Shown here piece by piece: positions 1 through 7,907 of a DNA stretch of 64,000 nt (positions are counted from its first letter, which is position 1; every line of letters starts with the position of its first letter). A program made the translations under genes and the position numbers. This DNA is from Marinomonas transparens (GTDB lineage Bacteria; Pseudomonadota; Gammaproteobacteria; Pseudomonadales; Marinomonadaceae). The DNA is taken from contig NZ_JAEMNX010000001.1 of the NCBI RefSeq assembly GCF_016463975.1, forward strand, positions 470,161 to 534,160, read 5' to 3'. The notes under the pieces are model-generated. The model worked only from the letters and a program-made list of their open reading frames with translations. It made no database searches and was not told the origin of the DNA.

Positions 1-1
1 G

Positions 2-649
2 GAAGGATCCGTTTTAATTGAGTGTGGCGATACTAAGGTTATTTGTACTGCAACCGTGGTTCATGGTGTTCCTCGTTTCTTAAAAGGCAAAGGCCAAGGC
101 TGGATCACAGCAGAATACGGTATGTTGCCTCGCTCTACAGGTAGCCGTATGGATCGTGAAGCGGCGCGTGGTAAGCAAGGTGGCCGTACGGTTGAGATCC
201 AGCGTTTGATCGGTCGTTCGTTGCGCGCTGCGGTGGATCTGAAAAAGCTTGGCGAAAATACTATTACGATTGACTGCGATGTGATTCAAGCCGACGGTGG
301 TACGCGTACGGCGTCTATTACCGGTGGTTTTGTTGCTTTGGCCGATGCTATGCGTGTGTTGGTTGAAAAGAAGAAGGTAAAAGAAAGCCCGATTGTTGCG
401 CAAATCGCAGCGATTTCTGTGGGCGTTTACAAAGGCGTTCCTGTTTTAGATTTGGATTACCCAGAAGACGCTAATGCCGAAACCGATATGAATGTGATCA
501 TGAATGACCAAGGTGGCTTCATTGAAGTACAAGGCACTGCAGAAGGTGCGGCCTTTACCGATGAGCAAATGGCTGGCATGTTGGCTGTGGCGCGCAAGGG
601 TATTACGGAAATTATGGACGCACAGCGTGTGGCGTTACTGGGTCAATAA
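2..649 (+). CDS. rph: RNase PH (partial, 5' end outside window)
   Basis: RNase PH is a phosphate-dependent 3'-5' exoribonuclease that trims tRNA 3' ends in the cytoplasm. The frame is open from base 2 with no start codon in the window, so the first part of the gene lies upstream. The visible protein (about 215 residues of a usual 238 or so) carries the family core: [12 protein letters not shown], then [14 protein letters not shown], then the arginine-rich [12 protein letters not shown] stretch that binds RNA and phosphate. Near the C-terminus, [15 protein letters not shown] holds the acidic residues expected for the metal site. The first internal start-like codon (GTG at 56) would remove conserved sequence and is not the real start. 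A strong terminator follows 50 bases after the stop. Identification is very secure. Confidence 0.96.
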   Translation, partial: EGSVLIECGDTKVICTATVVHGVPRFLKGKGQGWITAEYGMLPRSTGSRMDREAARGKQGGRTVEIQRLIGRSLRAAVDLKKLGENTITIDCDVIQADGGTRTASITGGFVALADAMRVLVEKKKVKESPIVAQIAAISVGVYKGVPVLDLDYPEDANAETDMNVIMNDQGGFIEVQGTAEGAAFTDEQMAGMLAVARKGITEIMDAQRVALLGQ

Positions 650-696
650 TTAACATTTAAGGTTTTGTCTTTTTAAGCCTGCTCTGGCTTGCTATT

Positions 697-729
697 CGCG
701 CATCGGCATTTTGGTCTATGCGCGTTTTT
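697..729 (+). terminator. Rho-independent terminator after rph
   Basis: A seven-base perfect stem, CGCGCAT paired with ATGCGCG, is followed directly by five T. It sits 47 bases after the rph stop and would end the rph transcript. The rest of 650-861 contains no gene; it should carry the promoter of the next gene. Confidence 0.7.
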
Positions 730-861
730 GTTTGTAGGCGTTTCTTTCCTATTTTCTTTGATATTTGTATTGGTTATTTCTGCTTAAATTGTTCTTGCGT
801 TTTACTTATGTCATGTACGAAACTTAATCACTGCATAAAAACAACAATAATGAGGTGATTT

Positions 862-1371
862 GTGAAAAAGACGGTATTAACCATGGCGATGGCGCTTTCT
901 ATCAGCATGAATGCGGCTGCCGCTGATATTGATGGTGTATGGCATTTACAAAATGCCGATAACACGCAAGCTCAACTCGATGAAGCGGTAGAAAGCGTGG
1001 TGAAAGAGATGAACTTTTTCATTCGTGCATTAGCGCGTCCTGTATTGAAAAAACAAACACAAATCTGCCAAGACTGGAAACTGAGTTCGACGCCTGATCA
1101 ATTCATGTGGCAGTGTGATGACATTGAGGCCGATACCATTTCTGTGACTGCGCAAGGCGAAGTAATTAAGGTCGATGACGAAGAGATCGAAATCATGGGA
1201 ACCTTTAAGGAAACCAGTGATTCTGTGATCACCATTCTAGAGTCAGAGCGAGGTATACGTACCAACACTTGGCAGCAGGTGAGCGATAACGAATTGCTTT
1301 ATACCACCAAGTTAGAATCTGAAAAGCTGCCTAAGCCACTGACGTGGACGTTGAGTTATAAAAAGCAATGA
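862..1371 (+). CDS. Small secreted protein of unknown function
   Basis: I do not recognise this 169-residue protein. It starts at GTG 862, seven bases after a TGAGGTG ribosome site. The N-terminus (KK, hydrophobic stretch, then NAAAADI) is a typical Sec signal peptide with cleavage near residue 21. The mature part is acidic and soluble, with two cysteines (around residues 69 and 84, in TQICQDW and MWQCDD) that could form a disulfide in the periplasm. The second half looks beta-rich (SVTAQGEVIKV, TWQQVSDNELLYTT), as in small lipocalin-like folds, but no signature is visible. It stands alone between rph and the convergent ushA-like gene. Confidence 0.8.
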   Translation: MKKTVLTMAMALSISMNAAAADIDGVWHLQNADNTQAQLDEAVESVVKEMNFFIRALARPVLKKQTQICQDWKLSSTPDQFMWQCDDIEADTISVTAQGEVIKVDDEEIEIMGTFKETSDSVITILESERGIRTNTWQQVSDNELLYTTKLESEKLPKPLTWTLSYKKQ

Positions 1372-1409
1372 GGCTTTTTTAGTGTAACCTATTAATCGTT
1401 TAAGCCATG

Positions 1410-1447
1410 AAAAAGCCCCGATAGCATGCTGTCTATCGGGGCTTTTT
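1410..1447. terminator. Bidirectional terminator between convergent genes
   Basis: AAAAGCCCCGATAG pairs with CTATCGGGGCTTTT around an eight-base loop. There is an A-run on the left and a T-run on the right, so it can work for both the secreted-protein gene on the left and the ushA-like gene on the right. Confidence 0.9.
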
Positions 1448-1470
1448 AATCGTGTTTTAGCTGATCGTGA

Positions 1471-3078
1471 TTAGCGTTTAACCGCACCCGTCACAGCAAA
1501 GTCTTCGACTTTAAGTGGGGAGTTGTTTTGAATGTATTCCACTAACACATCGGCATCCACATAGCCTGAGTTGACGTAGCTAGGCTTGTCGGTGATTTTA
1601 GGGTAACCATCACCACCTGTTGCAACGTAGCTGTTGACGGCAACACGGTAAGTTTTACCGGCATCCAGTGGCTGACCGTTCACCATGATGTTGGTTGCCT
1701 TGTCGCCTTTGAGTGTCAAAGACACGCCTTGGAACTGACCGAATGCACCTGTACCCGCTTGCTTCGCGGCAACAACAGATAGGTAGTCGGTTAATTCAGC
1801 GGCGTTAAGGTCTACGTAAGAAATCGCATTACCGAAAGGTTGAACTTTCAATACGCTCTTATACGTCAGCACGCCTTTTTCCATGTCATCACGGATACCG
1901 CCAGAGTTCATGATGCCGATGTCCGCCTTCACTTTGTCTTTCATGGCATGAGCAATTAAGTTACCTAGGTTGGTTTCTTGACTACGAACAACTTTACGTT
2001 CGCCGATGAAGTCGCCATTTGAGAAGCCGATTTCGACATTCAGCTCTTCCTGACCTTTTTCTTGGAAAGGCGTTAGCATGGCCAGCATGTCAGGGTCTTG
2101 CGCAATTTCGTCTTCAATAAAGACACGCTTAGATTTGCCATCCGCGCCTTTGACTTTTTTCTTCAAGTTAACCGGAATCAGTTTGTATTCAGACCAAACA
2201 ATGGCGCCGTTTTTGTAGATAAAGTCTAAACGACCAACATACTTGCCCCACTCGTGAGCTTGTAGAATCAAGGTGCCGCTTTGCTCATCAGGTTTGAATA
2301 ATGGGTTTTGCGAGTGACCACCGACAATCACATCGATACCGGGAACGGTACGAGCCAAGGTGACGTCGCCTGGTGCATTACCACCGTGGTTACCATTGTC
2401 GTAGTGACCCATATGAGTTACCGCGATAACAAGATCCGCTTCTTTACGTAGTTTGGGAATCAAGGTTTTTGCGACTTCGATAGGGGATTTTATTTCGATG
2501 CCTTCAAGGTATTCTGGGTTACCTATTTTAACTGTGTCGTCTGTGGTGAAACCAACAACCGCCACTTTTAGATCGTCAACTTGGAAAATTTTGTAAGCAT
2601 CAAACAGGGGCTTGCCTGTTTTCTTATCCAAGATGTTGGCCGATAGGAAAGGGAAGCCTGCCCAGTCGTGTTGCTTTTTCAATACCGAGATTGGGTTATC
2701 AAATTCATGGTTACCCAATGCCATGGCATCGTATTTCAGCATGTTCATGCCACGGAAGTCTGGTTCTGCGTCTTGTAAGTCCGACTCAGGAACCCCCGTG
2801 TTGATGTCACCGCCAGATAGTAACAAAGAGTTGCCGTCTTCTAGGGCGACTTCTTCGCGGATGTTGTCTATCAAGGTTTTACGTGCTGCCATGCCGTATT
2901 CGCCTCTTCTGTTTTGCCAGAAACGACCATGATGGTCATTGGTGTGCAAAATAGTGACGCGATATTCTTCGTCTACTTTCCAGTCAGGCTGTTTTGGCCC
3001 CATCATTGAACAGCCGGCAATGGCTAATACAACGCCAGAGACAGCAAGGTGCGTGATAAAACGCTGTGTTGATTTCAT
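1471..3078 (-). CDS. ushA: 5'-nucleotidase / UDP-sugar hydrolase lipoprotein
   Basis: This is a UshA/NutA-type metallophosphoesterase that dephosphorylates extracellular nucleotides so the nucleoside and phosphate can be taken up. The start at 3078 (MKSTQR) is chosen because an AAGGA site sits just upstream and it exposes a lipobox (IAGC, Cys23) followed by Ser, which predicts an outer-membrane lipoprotein as in Vibrio NutA. An in-frame upstream extension of 24 codons lacks these features. Metal-site motifs appear in order: HTNDHHG (about 45), GGDINTG, GNHEFD, THMGHY and GGHS. The C-terminal half has the nucleotide-binding domain (MNSGGIRDD, NSYVATGGDGY). Length is 535 residues, normal for the family. 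It lies downstream of the gts genes on the same strand but behind a terminator, so it is probably its own transcript. Confidence 0.9.
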   Translation of the reverse strand: MKSTQRFITHLAVSGVVLAIAGCSMMGPKQPDWKVDEEYRVTILHTNDHHGRFWQNRRGEYGMAARKTLIDNIREEVALEDGNSLLLSGGDINTGVPESDLQDAEPDFRGMNMLKYDAMALGNHEFDNPISVLKKQHDWAGFPFLSANILDKKTGKPLFDAYKIFQVDDLKVAVVGFTTDDTVKIGNPEYLEGIEIKSPIEVAKTLIPKLRKEADLVIAVTHMGHYDNGNHGGNAPGDVTLARTVPGIDVIVGGHSQNPLFKPDEQSGTLILQAHEWGKYVGRLDFIYKNGAIVWSEYKLIPVNLKKKVKGADGKSKRVFIEDEIAQDPDMLAMLTPFQEKGQEELNVEIGFSNGDFIGERKVVRSQETNLGNLIAHAMKDKVKADIGIMNSGGIRDDMEKGVLTYKSVLKVQPFGNAISYVDLNAAELTDYLSVVAAKQAGTGAFGQFQGVSLTLKGDKATNIMVNGQPLDAGKTYRVAVNSYVATGGDGYPKITDKPSYVNSGYVDADVLVEYIQNNSPLKVEDFAVTGAVKR

Positions 3079-3254
3079 GGTTTGATTCCTTGGGTGTAAT
3101 ATTTGTTTAGTTAGTCGATTCTTTAATCGAGTGCATTTATGAGGGAGCACTTCCGATAATCGCTATGAAAATGTATCTCATATTTGTGACAAGTTCGAGA
3201 GACTATGGAAAAAAATTGACCATTTGTGCAAGATTCGATCTGTTTTTATAAAAA

Positions 3255-3289
3255 AATGCCGATCAAGAGATAAATTCTTGATCGGCATT
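3255..3289 (-). terminator. Terminator after the gts operon
   Basis: On the minus strand AATGCCGATCAAGA pairs with TCTTGATCGGCATT around a seven-base loop, followed by a T-run. It ends the transporter operon before ushA. Confidence 0.85.
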
Positions 3290-3323
3290 GTTAAATGGTT
3301 CGGTAGGTAAAGGTATAAATCGC

Positions 3324-4433
3324 TTACTTATCCAAGCGTTCGCCTGTTGCTTGGTCAAACACCACGGCTTTGGATGTATCAAACATCATTTTAATGATTG
3401 AACCGGCTTCTGCTGGGTACGCAGGATTAGAGCGACAGTTGATTTCAGCATCGTTAACACGGGTCAGAATCATGGTGTCCGCGCCCATAGGTTCAGTGAC
3501 TTCTACCTCTACATCCGTGGTGATAACAAACTCTTGGCCTTCTTTATGGGGCTGAGGTTCGGTGATCATTTCTGGACGCAAGCCAAGTAAGATGGTTTTT
3601 CCTAGGTGAGGCGCAAGTGACTCTGGTTTTGGGAAGGGCAAGGCGACAGTCGCGCTGGTTGCAAGTTCCAACATGGGCGTGCCGTTTTGTTCGATAACTT
3701 TCGCTGGTATGAAGTTCATCGCAGGTGAGCCCATAAAGCCGGCAACAAACAGGTTTTCTGGGTTGTCGTAAATTTCCTGTGGTGTACCTAGTTGCTGAAC
3801 TTCGCCATCTTTCATTACGGCAATGCGGTCAGCCAAGGTCATGGCTTCAATTTGATCGTGGGTTACGTAAACGATTGTTGTACCCAGTTTTTTATGCAGT
3901 TTTTTGATCTCTGTGCGCATTTCTACGCGTAGCTTGGCATCTAGGTTAGAAAGCGGTTCATCAAATAAGTAAAGCTGAGGACGACGCGCTAGGGCACGTC
4001 CCATGGCAACACGCTGACGTTGTCCACCAGACAGTTGGCCGGGTTTACGATTCAGCAAATGGCTGATTTGTAACATTTCTGCAACGCGCTGCACTTCTGC
4101 TTCTCGTTCTTCTTTTGGCACTTTGCGCATTTCTAAACCGAAAGAGATGTTTTGCTCTACCGTCATGTTCGGGTACAAGGCATAGGATTGGAATACCATG
4201 GCAATATCACGGTCTTTTGGGCTGGTGTATGTCACATCGTTATCGGCGATTAAAATGCGCCCTTCTGTCACATCTTCCAAACCTGCGATGGAATTCATCA
4301 GCGTGGATTTACCACAACCCGATGGTCCAACTAAGATCAGGAATTCACCTGCTTCAATCGAGATATTAATGCCTTTTAAGACTTCCACACTGCCGTAGCG
4401 CTTTTTTACGTTATCAATGACTAGACTTGCCAT
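3324..4433 (-). CDS. gtsD: Sugar ABC transporter ATP-binding protein (GtsD/MalK type)
   Basis: This is the ATPase subunit of a carbohydrate ABC importer of the MalK/UgpC family. Start ATG 4433 (MASLVIDN) follows TTGGAG; a longer upstream frame has no ribosome site. Walker A GPSGCGKST lies at 36-44, the Q-loop near 82, signature LSGGQRQR at 134, Walker B LYLFDEP near 154 and the switch His in VTHDQ near 192. The C-terminal 130 residues form the OB-fold regulatory domain usual in sugar ATPases (FIGxPxMN-like GSPAMNFIP, then GLRPEMI). At 369 residues the length is standard. It is the last gene of the gts cluster. MalK-type ATPases are sometimes shared between sugar importers, so wider use is possible. 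A second, different copy (at 15449) serves the alpha-glucoside system. Confidence 0.9.
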   Translation of the reverse strand: MASLVIDNVKKRYGSVEVLKGINISIEAGEFLILVGPSGCGKSTLMNSIAGLEDVTEGRILIADNDVTYTSPKDRDIAMVFQSYALYPNMTVEQNISFGLEMRKVPKEEREAEVQRVAEMLQISHLLNRKPGQLSGGQRQRVAMGRALARRPQLYLFDEPLSNLDAKLRVEMRTEIKKLHKKLGTTIVYVTHDQIEAMTLADRIAVMKDGEVQQLGTPQEIYDNPENLFVAGFMGSPAMNFIPAKVIEQNGTPMLELATSATVALPFPKPESLAPHLGKTILLGLRPEMITEPQPHKEGQEFVITTDVEVEVTEPMGADTMILTRVNDAEINCRSNPAYPAEAGSIIKMMFDTSKAVVFDQATGERLDK

Positions 4434-4520
4434 GTTTTGCTCCAAATTCTGTTGTTTGAGTGACTCGCGCAATGAAAAATAAATAGGCGCGAGTACTGTT
4501 CATAGGCTGTTTAACGGCCA

Positions 4521-5405
4521 TTAACCTTTTACGGCGCCAGCGGTTAAGCCGCGAACGAAATATTTTCCTGCGAACACATAGACGGCCAATGTCGGTAGCG
4601 CTGCGATAATCGCCGCGGCCATGTCTACGTTGTATTCTTTACCGCCAAAACTGGTGTTCACCAAGTTATTAAGAGCGACAGTGACGGGCTGGGTATCAAA
4701 GCCAGAGAAGGCCACGCCAAATAGGAAGTCGTTCCAGATTTGCGTGAACTGCCAAATGATGGTCACCACTATGATGGGGGTCGATATGGGCAAAATAATG
4801 CGATAGAAAATGGTAAAGAAGCCTGCGCCATCAAGACGTGCCGCTTTGACGAGTTCACTCGGAATCGATTGGTAGAAGTTACGGAAGAACAGAGTTGTAA
4901 AGGCAACCCCATAAACTACGTGAACAAAGACCAACCCCGTTGTCGTATTTGCAATGCCTAATAAACCCAAAGTACGGGCCATTGGTAGCAAGATAACTTG
5001 GAAAGGAATGAAACAACCTACCAACAAGGCGGCGAAGAACAGGTCGCTACCACGAAATTTCCACAGAGAAATCACATAACCATTGATCGCGCCCAATAGG
5101 GTCGAAATAAGCACCGCAGGAATAACGATCTGGAACGAATTCAAGAAGTAAGGCGAAATACCACCACAACTGTTACCAGTACAAGCACCAGACCAGGCTT
5201 TCGCCCAAGCGTCAAAATGCAGTGAAGCCGGTAGAGACAGTAAAGTGCCGGTACGAATTTCTTCAACGTCTTTTAATGAGGTAATCAGCATCACGATAAA
5301 GGGCAGTAAATAGACGGCCGCCATGATAAGCAGTACCGTGTATAAGGCCACGCGTAAGATTTTATCGACGCCAGAGGTTTGGCGCTTGTTAGCAATATTA
5401 CTCAT
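4521..5405 (-). CDS. gtsC: Glucose-type ABC transporter permease (GtsC/MalG type)
   Basis: Inner-membrane permease with six hydrophobic segments. The EAA loop that docks on the ATPase is visible as ELVKAARLDGAGFFTIFYRI. Between the first two membrane segments lies a cysteine-bearing insertion (ACTGNSCGG), which I recall as typical of Pseudomonas GtsC and which separates it from maltose MalG. The start at 5405 (MSNIANK) is preferred because GAGGTG lies six bases upstream; the longer GTG start at 5414 would overlap that ribosome site. The start overlaps the end of gtsB by eight bases, so the two are translationally coupled. Glucose (or mannose) as substrate rests on family resemblance. Confidence 0.9.
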   Translation of the reverse strand: MSNIANKRQTSGVDKILRVALYTVLLIMAAVYLLPFIVMLITSLKDVEEIRTGTLLSLPASLHFDAWAKAWSGACTGNSCGGISPYFLNSFQIVIPAVLISTLLGAINGYVISLWKFRGSDLFFAALLVGCFIPFQVILLPMARTLGLLGIANTTTGLVFVHVVYGVAFTTLFFRNFYQSIPSELVKAARLDGAGFFTIFYRIILPISTPIIVVTIIWQFTQIWNDFLFGVAFSGFDTQPVTVALNNLVNTSFGGKEYNVDMAAAIIAALPTLAVYVFAGKYFVRGLTAGAVKG

Positions 5406-6327
5406 GGCGTTCACCTCGCAATTCTGAGTACAGATAAGGGACCAAAATCGCCAGAACGCAACCTAGCATGACCATGGCGGATGCTGAGCCCATACCAATT
5501 TGGCTACGGGTAAAGGTGTAGGTGTACATGAAGTTTGCAGGCAACTCGGAGGCATAACCTGGGCCGCCATTGGTTAAGGCTTGCACCAAGTCAAAACTCT
5601 TAATCGCAATGTGCGACAAGATGACCAGTGCACTGAAGAAAACAGGTTTCAACGAGGGCAAAATAATGCGGCGATACGTGGTAAAGGTGCTTGCGCCATC
5701 AAGGTGAGCGGCTTTAATTAAATCACCATCGACGCCACGAAGACCCGCTAGGAATAAGGCCATGACGAAACCAGAAGCTTGCCATACAGCCGCAATAACC
5801 AAACAGTAGACCACCATATCTGGGTTGATTAACCAGTCGAATTTAAAGTCTTCAAACCCCATGTCTATGATGAGCTTTTCTAGACCGTTGGTTGGGTTAA
5901 GCAGCCATTTCCAAGCGGTACCTGTGACGATGAAAGAGATCGCCATAGGGTAAAGATAAATGGTACGTATTGCGCCTTCGGCACGAATTTTTTGATCCAA
6001 GAAAATGGCTAACATGACGCCAAGGAACAAACAGATACCGATAAATAAGCTACCGAACACGCCTAAATTGGTTAATGCTACCATCCAACGGTCATTGTTG
6101 AAGAGGCGTTCATACTGATCTAGGCCGACAAATTTATAAGACGGCAGCATGCGAGAATTGGTAAAAGACAATACGGCTGTCCAGATCATATAGCCGTATA
6201 TACAAACTAGGGTCATGATCACCGTTGGTGCCATAACAATTTTCGGCATCCAGTCGGCCAAGCTTAGGCGTGCAGGGCGTCCGGCCCGAGTCTTTTGTGA
6301 CTCAGAATTGGCGGTTTTAGTGCTCAT
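5398..6327 (-). CDS. gtsB: Glucose-type ABC transporter permease (GtsB/MalF type)
   Basis: The second permease of the importer, 309 residues, with a polar N-terminus of about 28 residues, then six predicted membrane helices. The ATPase-docking loop is DLIKAAHLDGASTFTTYRRI near residue 200. Together with gtsC it forms the translocation pore. It follows the binding-protein gene by 90 bases that hold a hairpin, and overlaps gtsC. It lacks the large periplasmic insertion of enteric MalF, as expected for the GtsB group. Confidence 0.9.
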   Translation of the reverse strand: MSTKTANSESQKTRAGRPARLSLADWMPKIVMAPTVIMTLVCIYGYMIWTAVLSFTNSRMLPSYKFVGLDQYERLFNNDRWMVALTNLGVFGSLFIGICLFLGVMLAIFLDQKIRAEGAIRTIYLYPMAISFIVTGTAWKWLLNPTNGLEKLIIDMGFEDFKFDWLINPDMVVYCLVIAAVWQASGFVMALFLAGLRGVDGDLIKAAHLDGASTFTTYRRIILPSLKPVFFSALVILSHIAIKSFDLVQALTNGGPGYASELPANFMYTYTFTRSQIGMGSASAMVMLGCVLAILVPYLYSELRGERHE

Positions 6328-6356
6328 AGTTGGTGCTTCACTATAGAGGAGAGAGA

Positions 6357-6382
6357 AGAGACTGGCTACTGAGCCAGTCTCT
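6357..6382 (-). repeat. Intercistronic hairpin between gtsA and gtsB
   Basis: A perfect 11-base inverted repeat, AGAGACTGGCT / AGCCAGTCTCT, with a four-base loop lies between the binding-protein and permease genes. On the minus strand it is followed by TCTCTCTCC and not by a clean T-run. It may be a weak terminator or an mRNA-stabilising stem that leaves the binding-protein message more abundant. Confidence 0.75.
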
Positions 6383-6417
6383 GTGTTTTACACAAGTCTT
6401 GTTAAGGTGACTTGTTA

Positions 6418-7665
6418 TTACATGCTTGCTTTAACAGCGCGCGCTAGCTTATCAACACCTTCTTTTGGCGTCATAGACGGCGTATTAAAGAAGTTGGTTA
6501 CGACATCAACGATAGCGCCCTGAACCATAGAGTTGACTGCCATACCATGGGCCATACTTGGTACAAGTTTGCCTGTGGTTGAGCTGGCTAGGAAAGCATC
6601 CATGGAAGAGTGTGCGCAAGAGTCAAACTTGTCACGAGGCATATTCAAACGAGCAGGAATAGAGCCTTTGTTCAAGTTAAAGGTTTCTTGGAACGTCGGC
6701 TCAAGAATCAAACGAGCAAGGTCTTTCTGTGCCGCTTGTTTTTCTTTTCCTTCTACTTTAAACATGGCGAGAGAATCGATGTTGAAAGTAAATGCCCCGC
6801 TGGTCCCTGGTGCCGGGTAACAAACATAGTCGACGCCGGCTTTTTTACCTGCGGCTGTAAATTCACCTTTCGCCCAGTCACCCATGATTTGCATTGCTGC
6901 ATTGCCATTGATGACCATAGACGTAGCGATGTTCCAATCGCGGCCAGAGAAACCGTCATCAACGAATTCACGCATTTGCTTGAAGGTGGTGAAAACATCA
7001 ATCATGTCTTGGCTACGAAGGGTTTTATCAGACAAGCCAAGGAAAGCACTGTTGTAGAAACGCGCGCCTTTCGCTAGAGCAATGGCTTCAAAAAGTGTTG
7101 CATCTTGCCAAGCTTGACCGCCGTGAGCAAGTGGTGTGAAGCCAGCGGCTTTGATTTTTTTCGCTTCGACAATGAATTGATCCCATGTGGTTGGGATAGC
7201 CGCGCCAGATTTACGGAACACTTCAGGGTTTGCCCACATCCAGTTGACACGATGTACGTTAACTGGTGCAGCAACATAATGACCGTCGTACTTCATGGTT
7301 TCGCTAACAACACCAGGAAGAATTACGTCCCATTCGCCAGCTTTAGCCACATCGTCAAGGTTGGTTAGGAAACCAAGATCGCCCCATTCTTGAATGGTTG
7401 GGCCTTTGATTTGTGCAGAAGAAGGAGGGTTGCCTGCAATGGCGCGAGATTTAAGAACTGTCATGGCAGACTCACCACCACCGCCGGCTACGGCGAAGTC
7501 TTTCCAGGTGTGGCCTTCTGCTTCCATTTCTTGTTTAAGAACGTTGATTGAAGCGGCTTCGCCACCTGATGTCCACCAATGTAGAACTTCAACTTCACCT
7601 GCGTGGCTGGTTGCTGCCGCTAGAGAAAGCGCAACCGTGGTTAAACCGAAAGCAATTTTTTTCAT
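6418..7665 (-). CDS. gtsA: Glucose/mannose-type ABC substrate-binding protein (GtsA)
   Basis: Periplasmic sugar-binding protein that delivers sugar to GtsBC. It has a Sec signal peptide (MKKIAFGL...ATSHA) cleaved near residue 22. The mature start EVEVLHWWTSGGEAAS and the block VAGGGGESAMTVLKSRA are, from memory, hallmarks of the Pseudomonas glucose-binding GtsA; SAQIKGPTIQEW follows. The protein is 415 residues, normal for the family. An AAAGG site sits upstream of the ATG. It is the first gene of the gts operon and lies 242 bases downstream of the sensor-kinase gene on the same strand. Substrate assignment is by family and context only. Confidence 0.9.
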   Translation of the reverse strand: MKKIAFGLTTVALSLAAATSHAGEVEVLHWWTSGGEAASINVLKQEMEAEGHTWKDFAVAGGGGESAMTVLKSRAIAGNPPSSAQIKGPTIQEWGDLGFLTNLDDVAKAGEWDVILPGVVSETMKYDGHYVAAPVNVHRVNWMWANPEVFRKSGAAIPTTWDQFIVEAKKIKAAGFTPLAHGGQAWQDATLFEAIALAKGARFYNSAFLGLSDKTLRSQDMIDVFTTFKQMREFVDDGFSGRDWNIATSMVINGNAAMQIMGDWAKGEFTAAGKKAGVDYVCYPAPGTSGAFTFNIDSLAMFKVEGKEKQAAQKDLARLILEPTFQETFNLNKGSIPARLNMPRDKFDSCAHSSMDAFLASSTTGKLVPSMAHGMAVNSMVQGAIVDVVTNFFNTPSMTPKEGVDKLARAVKASM

Positions 7666-7695
7666 GATAGTAACCTTTGTTATTGTTATTTCGTC

Positions 7696-7723
7696 ATATC
7701 AAATACCCTGAGGTGTTTGATAT
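7696..7723 (-). promoter_or_regulatory. Inverted repeat in the gtsA leader
   Basis: ATATCAAATACC pairs with GGTGTTTGATAT (eleven matches and one G-U) around a four-base loop, 31-58 bases before the gtsA start. It could be an operator for the adjacent response regulator or a 5' mRNA hairpin. The rest of 7666-7907 contains no gene; a further short palindrome (TTGTTACAA on the minus strand) lies near 7835. Confidence 0.5.
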
Positions 7724-7907
7724 TGCGTTATCTACTTCGTTTGAGCTTCTGAAAATCAGCTTAAGCTCATCTACGAGTCAGTGAATTTAGCAAAGGCGGT
7801 CACATAAAGGGGTAAAGTAGAGCAACCTATTGTAACAAAGTCTTGCATTATCTTATTTCAGTTTGGTCTTGGGGGCTGTGATTTTAAGAAAGGCCGAGTT
7901 TGCTTTC

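Noticed and set aside
80..403. Minus-strand frame inside rph and many similar opposite-strand frames
   Set aside because: They mirror highly conserved genes, have no ribosome sites and no recognisable protein character.
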